In this document: positions 59,168 through 64,000 of the stretch, piece after piece | Layout of the letters: every line of letters begins with the position of its first letter | How positions within the stretch are numbered: position 1 is the stretch's first letter | DNA from: Opitutaceae bacterium | GTDB lineage: Bacteria > Verrucomicrobiota > Verrucomicrobiia > Opitutales > Opitutaceae | Assembly: GCA_023269585.1 (NCBI GenBank) | Contig: JAHFTC010000006.1 | Coordinates: 1 to 64,000, forward strand | DNA: 64,000 bases | Direction of reading: 5' to 3' | Notes under the pieces: generated by a model | Told to the model about the DNA's origin: nothing | The model's database searches: none | Seen by the model: only the letters and a program-made list of their open reading frames with translations | Program-made: the position numbers and the translations under genes

Positions 59168-59413
59168 TTACTTCGCCGCCGCGGCGAGCGCCTCCGGCGT
59201 CCACGCTGCCGGCCGCACCACGATCCGGTAATGAAGGTCGAGCGACTCCCCGGTGGCGAAATGCGGCTTCCCCTCCTTCGGATCGAAGGAGAACTTCCAC
59301 ACCACGGCGCCGTCGCGGGTCCACGCGAGGGAACCGAACTCGCGTTGCCATTCGGCGCGCAACGAGGAGGCCAACACCAGACAGAGGACCAGCACGGGGC
59401 GGAGGGGCGACAT
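59168..59413 (-). CDS. Small exported protein of unknown function (81 aa)
   Basis: A signal peptide (MSPLRPVLVLCLVLASSLRA) is followed by about 60 residues with alternating strands (REFGSLAWTRDGAVVWKFSFD, HYRIVVRPAAW) and an Ala-rich end. It looks like a complete short domain or a fragment of a larger beta-rich protein. It is about 90 bp upstream of the DUF4870 gene on the same strand. No family recognised. Confidence 0.5.
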   Translation of the reverse strand: MSPLRPVLVLCLVLASSLRAEWQREFGSLAWTRDGAVVWKFSFDPKEGKPHFATGESLDLHYRIVVRPAAWTPEALAAAAK

Positions 59414-59532
59414 GGACGAAGATTAGGCGTTTGCCCCGTTTTCGCGGATTATTCGGCCGTCTTGTTGTTGACCGGGGCCCCCGAAAAAACCGTCGCCCGC
59501 CGGGCCGTTTCCTGAAAACCTCCTCCTTTCTC

Positions 59533-61029
59533 ATGCCATTCAAAGCTCTCGGCCTCTCGCCGAACATCCTCCGTGGCGTCCAAGCCATGGGTTATACCGA
59601 CCCGACTCCGATCCAGTTGCGCGCGATCCCGACCGTGCTCGCCGGCAAGGATCTCATCGGCTCGGCGCAGACCGGAACCGGCAAGACCGCCGCGTTCGCT
59701 CTGCCCATCCTCACCAAGCTCGACAAGCACTCCTCCCGCGGCGCCCGCGTGCTCATCCTCGAGCCCACCCGCGAACTCGCCGCCCAGGTCGAAACCTCCT
59801 TCCGCGACCTCGCCCGCTTCACCGACATCCGCCCGCTCGTCGTCCACGGCGGCGTCGGCTACGGCCACCAGCGCAGCGAACTGCGCGCCGGCGTCGATGT
59901 CATCGCCGCCACCCCCGGCCGCCTGCTCGATTTCATCAAGGAAGGCCTGAAACTCGACTCAATCGAGATCCTCGTGCTCGACGAGGTCGACCGCATGCTC
60001 GACATGGGCTTCCTGCCCGATTTGAAGCGCATCATCCTCGCCTGCCCGGATGCGCGGCAGACGTTGTTCTTCTCCGCCACCGTGCCGCCTGAGATCGCCG
60101 CCGTCGCCGCGTTCGCGCTACGCGATCCGGTGCGCATCGAGGTGGGCGCCAACCGCGCCACCGCCCAGACCGTCTCGCACGCGATGTACCCGGTGGCGCA
60201 GGTGCAGAAATTCGAGCTGCTGCTCGCCCTGCTCGAGCGCACCGATTTCGACAGCGTGCTGATCTTTTCCCGCACCAAACACGGCGCCGACCGCATCGCG
60301 CGCCGGCTGAAGGCCGCCAACCACTCCGTCGCCGTCCTCCACGCGAACCGCTCGCAAAACCAGCGCGTCGAAGCGCTCGAGGGCTTCAAGAGCGGCCGCT
60401 ACGAGGTCATGGTCGCCACCGACATCGCCGCCCGCGGCATCGACGTGGCCGGCGTCTCGCACGTCATCAACTACGACGTGCCGAAGAATCCCGAGGACTA
60501 CGTCCACCGCATCGGCCGCACCGGCCGCGCGCAGGCCGTGGGTGACGCGTTCACGCTGATGGCCCCCGAGGACGAGGGCGATGTGCGCGACATCGAGCGC
60601 TTCGTCGGCAAACCGATCGAACGCCTCAAGGTCGAAGGTTTCAACTACGCCCCGTACGAGGCGCGCCCGCCGCGCCCGGAGAACCAGGGCTCCGGCGGCA
60701 AGGGCCGCTTCGCCCGCGGCGGCCAACAGGGGCGCCAGGGTGGCGGCCGGTTCGGCGGCGGTGGCGGCGGTCACCAAGGCGGCGGTCGCAGTCACGGCGG
60801 CGGCCAAAGCGGTGGCGGCTTCGGCAAATCGTCCCACGGACAGGGAGGCCAAGGCGGCCAGGGCCCGCGCCCGGCCCAGCAGCAGCCCAAGCCGAAGAAG
60901 CAAGGCTACGGCACCTCCCGCCACGAAGGCAGCGGCGCCGGTCCGGCTCCCGCCGAGTCCCCCTCGCGCCAACCCGCGGCCTCGCCGAGCGGCGTCCGCG
61001 GTTTCCTCTCACGCCTTCGCGGGCGGTAG
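59533..61029 (+). CDS. rhlE: DEAD-box RNA helicase, RhlE type
   Basis: This ATP-dependent RNA helicase has the full motif set: Q-motif (TPIQLRAIP), I AQTGTGKTAAF, Ia PTRELAAQV, Ib TPGRLLDF, II DEVD, III SAT, IV LIFSRTKHGAD, V ATDIAARGIDV and VI HRIGRTGR. Motif II reads DEVD in place of DEAD. After the core (to about residue 375) comes a long Gly/Arg/Gln-rich tail (GGGGGHQGGGRSHGG, and more) ending in VRGFLSRLRGR, which should bind RNA. The start at 59533 gives the FKALGLSPNILRGV beginning typical of RhlE. Such helicases help ribosome assembly and cold adaptation. Confidence 0.95.
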   Translation: MPFKALGLSPNILRGVQAMGYTDPTPIQLRAIPTVLAGKDLIGSAQTGTGKTAAFALPILTKLDKHSSRGARVLILEPTRELAAQVETSFRDLARFTDIRPLVVHGGVGYGHQRSELRAGVDVIAATPGRLLDFIKEGLKLDSIEILVLDEVDRMLDMGFLPDLKRIILACPDARQTLFFSATVPPEIAAVAAFALRDPVRIEVGANRATAQTVSHAMYPVAQVQKFELLLALLERTDFDSVLIFSRTKHGADRIARRLKAANHSVAVLHANRSQNQRVEALEGFKSGRYEVMVATDIAARGIDVAGVSHVINYDVPKNPEDYVHRIGRTGRAQAVGDAFTLMAPEDEGDVRDIERFVGKPIERLKVEGFNYAPYEARPPRPENQGSGGKGRFARGGQQGRQGGGRFGGGGGGHQGGGRSHGGGQSGGGFGKSSHGQGGQGGQGPRPAQQQPKPKKQGYGTSRHEGSGAGPAPAESPSRQPAASPSGVRGFLSRLRGR

Positions 61030-61769
61030 GTCGCCCCTTCGCCTTTAGCTGCAACAAAACGGCCCTCTCTTCCGAGAGGGCCGCTGCTTGTCTGTAGTCG
61101 TAGCCGTATACTACGAAAATCGGGAGTGGCGGAATCCCTGCGCCACGCGCCGGGGCGGACCGCTTTGATGGTGCGATCCTGCCGCCGGCATCGCGCTCCT
61201 TCAACTGTGGTCCCACGAACGGTCGAAACCCGCCCTCAGCGGTCCACCGTTCGGGCCAACGGCGCTCGCGGCGGTTCAGCTAGGAAGGCAGTTTGAACAG
61301 ATCACAGAAGCGGGGGAGAGACGGAAGGAGAGCACAGAGAAATGCTTGGCGAGTCTGAGCCGCGCCTTGGCGCGCCCACCAGAGGGTGAACGCGATCTTC
61401 TCTCCGAACTCTCTGCGCTCGCTTGCCTTGTCTCAGTGACCTCTGTGTCCAACTGCCTTGTTCCGCTTCAGTGGAACCCTCTGTTCTGGGCACGGTTCTC
61501 CTCGGTCCTTCCGTTTCCTCTCAAGTAAATAGCCCGAAATTGAACCACAGAGGACACCGAGAGGCGGAAGAGTCCCGAACTCACGCTCCTGTTCCGAACT
61601 CCGTGCACTCGGTGCTCTCTGTGGTGAACTTCCGCTCCTGATCTCCGTTCAAAGCAGCCACCAGCCCATTCCCCGCTCAGACCGAAGTATTTGCTTCCCC
61701 ACAAGGCCGCGCCTCTGCCACGCCAGCTCTTGTCCCTCGGCCCTCGCCCCTCGTCCGCAACCAACCGCC
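61030..61769. repeat. Gene-free region with a hairpin and long inverted ACAGAG-type repeats
   Basis: A 9-bp stem GGCCCTCTC/GAGAGGGCC (61061-61069, 61074-61082) after rhlE could terminate it but lacks a clear T-run. From about 61300 to 61460 and 61540 to 61640, tracts rich in CACAGAG on one side and CTCTGTG on the other form long imperfect inverted repeats. A related tract is at 62385-62570. No gene is credible here. A CCCTCG-type repeat is at 61730-61760. Confidence 0.65.
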
Positions 61770-62120
61770 TCAGCGCCCGTACTCGTCGGCCACGCGGTGG
61801 GCCTTTGTCGTCAGTTCGCCCTGACACTCGGGCGAACCGCGCCGGAGATCGCGGCAGATCTGCGGGCGCTTCTCATAGATCTCGCAGAAGAACACCGGCA
61901 GTTGTCCCCGTTTTGTCGTGATCTGGAGCGCGATGCAGTGGCCGTCCTCCATGCGCATGTACGCGCGTTGCCCCACAAACCGCGCCACCCGTTCGGCGTC
62001 GTCGCCAAGGCGCGTCCAGTCGTCGCCGCTCACCCGGATGTAGGTGGCGGATTTCGAGAAGCAGCAGACGCCGCAGTTGAGGCAATCGGCAGGGATCTCC
62101 ATGGGCTCCGCCGCATCCAA
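61770..62120 (-). CDS. YkgJ-family cysteine-cluster protein (116 aa)
   Basis: The N-terminal CLNCGVCCF cluster (about residues 13-21) plus later cysteines in FFCEIYEKRPQICRDL and SPECQG form the CxxCxxCC...C metal-binding pattern of the YkgJ/UPF0153 group, thought to bind zinc or an iron-sulfur cluster. The central DDAERVARFVGQRAYMRMEDG fits the family. The function is not established. Met7 is an alternative start. It has no operon partner. Confidence 0.88.
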   Translation of the reverse strand: MDAAEPMEIPADCLNCGVCCFSKSATYIRVSGDDWTRLGDDAERVARFVGQRAYMRMEDGHCIALQITTKRGQLPVFFCEIYEKRPQICRDLRRGSPECQGELTTKAHRVADEYGR

Positions 62121-62202
62121 CCAGCCGAGCGCCGAGTGTCGAGCATCGAGGGCCGGACCTGCGGAGTGCCCGAATCCTCACGGTGCAATCGGGCTTGCCG
62201 TG

Positions 62203-62283
62203 GTAGGGACGCCGCCTCGTGTTCTTCGCGGCGAAGAACACTGGGCCGGCGTCCGCGGCGGGCGCGGAGCGCCGGCCCTACCC
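62203..62283 (+). repeat. GTAGGGACG...CCCTAC REP-like doublet
   Basis: It starts GTAGGGACG at 62203 and ends GCCCTAC at 62282. An inner perfect hairpin GTGTTCTTCGC/GCGAAGAACAC (62219-62229, 62231-62241) is included, and GGCCGGCGTCC...GCGCCGGCC follows. It is the same family as 46692 and 48440. Confidence 0.75.
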
Positions 62284-62384
62284 AAGGACACCTGCACCTT
62301 TTGTGCAGTGCAGCCAGTGCATCGTGAGGATTAGGGTGGAGTGCCAATCCCACCGCCTGCGGCGCCATCGACACATTCAGAAGT

Positions 62385-62570
62385 CCGAACTGGTCACAGA
62401 GGCAGAGGAGCGACGGAAAGAGATCACAGAGGGGGACTTGGGTAGACGAGTGCTGGTCCCGCCTACGCAGCCAAACAGGGAGCCTCTCCGGTCTTCAGGA
62501 TCTCTCCGATCTCTCTGTGCCCTCTTGCTTTGTCTCCGTGCCCTCTGTGTCCAACTGCTTCGTTCTGGCT
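62385..62570. repeat. Long inverted ACAGAG-type repeat
   Basis: GGTCACAGAGGCAGAGGAGC near 62392 and GTGCCCTCTGTGTCCAACTG near 62534 are inverted parts of a degenerate, about 180-bp structure like those at 61300-61640. It abuts the 3' end of the DUF3592 gene. Confidence 0.6.
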
Positions 62571-63376
62571 CAGCGGATCGCTTCGACCCAGAGCGTCCGC
62601 GTCGGTTTCTTCGGATCGACGAGCACAAACATCGGCTGACGGCTCTCCAGCCGCTCCAGAGCGAACCGCACCGCCCGACCATCGGAGCGACGCTCCACCC
62701 GCGGTTCCGCTCCCAGCGCATCAACCCGCGCCAACGTGATGCGGTAGAGCGGGCGCTTGTTCACCTGCACGCCGGTCGACTCCACCGCCGTCACACGCAA
62801 CTCGGCGACCGCGCCATGGATCAGCATCCGCTCCGCCCTCCAGCGCTCCAGCAGCGAGTAGCCCGCCACGGCGAGCCCAATCGCCGGGAAGAGCAGAACC
62901 AACAAGGCGACCAAGCCGCCCTCGCTCAGCCGCGCCCCTTCGAGGCACGCCACGTTCGGGTCGCCCGCCACGTATCGGACCGTCGCCACCGCGCCCTCCG
63001 ACCAGCGTTGCCCGGTCGTGTAGCAACGTCCGCGCACCTGCGCCCCGTCCGGAGTGGAGAAGAGGAAATCGTAGCCGCGCACCCGCACCTTGTTGATTGA
63101 GGAGTTCATCCCCTCCACCCGTTCGATCCGCGCCTCCGCCGTGCGCACATCCGGCAGTTTCAACCGCAGCTCGAACGGCAGCTGCCAGGGAAAGAAAAAC
63201 GCCACGAAGACCATTCCGAACGCCGCGAAACAGAGCCCGAAGCCGACCGCAAACAGCGAGCCCGCCTCGCGCTTCACACGCTCCAGCAGCTCCGGCGGCG
63301 GGCGCCGCGGCACCGGAGCAGCCAGCACAGCCGCCAGTTGGTCGAGACGGGAGGTATCCGCAGAGTCAGGGTTCAC
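62570..63376 (-). CDS. DUF3592-like membrane protein (268 aa)
   Basis: Two hydrophobic segments (GSLFAVGFGLCFAAFGMVFVAFF at about 39-61, GGLVALLVLLFPAIGLAVAGY at about 151-171) flank an extracytoplasmic domain of about 90 residues. That domain contains the DUF3592-like pattern VRVRGYDFLFSTPDGAQVRG, RWSEGAVATVRYVAGDPNVA. The C-terminal part is soluble and strand-rich. Function unknown. The end of the frame adjoins an ACAGAG inverted repeat. Confidence 0.75.
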   Translation of the reverse strand: MNPDSADTSRLDQLAAVLAAPVPRRPPPELLERVKREAGSLFAVGFGLCFAAFGMVFVAFFFPWQLPFELRLKLPDVRTAEARIERVEGMNSSINKVRVRGYDFLFSTPDGAQVRGRCYTTGQRWSEGAVATVRYVAGDPNVACLEGARLSEGGLVALLVLLFPAIGLAVAGYSLLERWRAERMLIHGAVAELRVTAVESTGVQVNKRPLYRITLARVDALGAEPRVERRSDGRAVRFALERLESRQPMFVLVDPKKPTRTLWVEAIR

Positions 63377-63487
63377 GCCCCGAGCGTCGTCACCGTCCCG
63401 CCCGCAACAAGCGTTTTCCCCTTCGCGGAGAAACGGCGCGCCGCCGTGTATTCGGCAGGCCTGTGGCGGGGAACCGACCGAGCACCG

Positions 63488-63883
63488 CTATCTAGAACCG
63501 TCTACGACTCTCACATCGATGGAATCAACCCACCCAAAATACGCATCAAAAATGCCGAGAGGTTCGGCATGAAAGACTCCCACAACCTCAACACAGACGT
63601 CCTTGGGGAACTCCAGCTTGGGATCGCGCGAAGCGCCCAGCCAAAGAACTGCACCATCGGCCTCGGCCGGCCAACTTCTCATCTCAAAGCCATCTGAAAC
63701 TCCTCTCACACGGACACTTCGCCCATCAAAGACCGTCGCATTCCGCGCGAGCTCGTCGACGGACAGAACCATCTCCGACATCACTACGGCTCCATGCGGT
63801 ACTGCACGCTGGTGAACGCAGCCACAAGTTCCCACGAAGGACACTGCCGTTATGCAGATCACAGCACACGGAATGGTCCTCAA
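63488..63883 (-). CDS. Putative lipoprotein of unknown function (131 aa; start uncertain)
   Basis: The segment LRTIPCAVICITAVSFVGTC is a lipoprotein-like signal with lipobox VGTC before Gly-Cys. The mature part contains LSVDELARNATVFDGRSVRV, VLWLGASRDPK and VCVEVVGVFHAEPLGIF. I start it at TTG 63883, where the signal begins. An ATG at 64000, at the very edge of the window, would add 39 residues and cannot be judged. Base composition is distinctly less GC-rich than neighbouring genes, suggesting recent acquisition. Confidence 0.5.
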   Translation of the reverse strand: MRTIPCAVICITAVSFVGTCGCVHQRAVPHGAVVMSEMVLSVDELARNATVFDGRSVRVRGVSDGFEMRSWPAEADGAVLWLGASRDPKLEFPKDVCVEVVGVFHAEPLGIFDAYFGWVDSIDVRVVDGSR

Positions 63884-64000
63884 GAAAGCTGAGAAGGGTG
63901 GCGGGAGCCTTTTCACCCACCCTGCGGCATTCACCCAGGTTCTGGGCAGATTGGCCCGATCCACGGGTCGAGACATTGAAAGATGAAGCGGGGGCAACAT

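Noticed and set aside
61094-61120. tRNA-like fold around GTAGTCGTAGCCGTATACTAC
   Set aside because: Only one arm pairs. There is no acceptor stem, TTCRA loop or CCA end.

Overview
The window is GC-rich chromosomal DNA with the character of a verrucomicrobial genome, most likely Opitutaceae. The lineage call is inference. It rests on the sequence style of TonB-receptor-like plug motifs (LSPFxV followed by a plug-like stretch), an ECF sigma/VWA/giant-protein operon, a PEP-CTERM surface protein, monomeric isocitrate dehydrogenase and dense short palindromic repeats. I saw no rRNA, tRNA, CRISPR array, prophage or insertion sequence.

Layout. 0.3-9.5 kb: a methyltransferase-like protein, NAD(P)-malic enzyme, PpnP, a zinc-lid adenylate kinase, QueD, a hexuronate pair (UxuA plus an SDR mannonate oxidoreductase) and an exported PrxQ-type peroxiredoxin. 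9.9-20.4 kb: an operon of ECF sigma factor, membrane VWA protein carrying plug-like motifs, and a 2,324-residue exported membrane protein with internal repeats. 20.6-24.5 kb: exported and phosphatase-like proteins, a 27-residue membrane peptide with strong expression signals in an AT-richer island, a PEP-CTERM protein and a TPR protein. 24.6-27.4 kb: CbiO/CbiQ transporter parts, DUF2752 and a GGCT-fold protein. 27.8-34.3 kb: a signalling operon (multi-PAS PP2C phosphatase/ATPase, STAS protein, chemoreceptor). 34.3-41.5 kb: MetW, a GYF membrane protein, the iron operon (DtxR-FeoA regulator and FeoB) divergent from an MntR-like regulator, and a GPH-type symporter. 41.7-51.2 kb: VF530, an RlmD/TrmA-type RNA methyltransferase, Hsp33, DUF3016, two AEC transporters flanking a LysM protein, a YhbY protein and a gluzincin-like protease. 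51.5-61 kb: a candidate sigma-54-driven small transcript, a FliA-like sigma factor between two small ORFs, a HAD phosphatase, PPK2, an RNHCP protein, monomeric IDH, DUF4870 and RhlE. 61.7-64 kb: a YkgJ-type cysteine-cluster protein, DUF3592 and a putative lipoprotein.

The most unusual content is of two kinds. The first is the sigma/VWA/giant-protein operon, which looks like an uncharacterised envelope system. The second is a rich population of short palindromic elements. About seventeen start with GTAG, like REP elements handled by REP-associated tyrosine transposases, and three of these lie in frame inside conserved genes. A period-7 repeat supplies the stop codon of two genes. A 46-bp perfect palindrome and a hairpin present in two opposite orientations with a compensatory base change also stand out. 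Coordinates and translations were read directly. Family names come from motif recognition without database searches.
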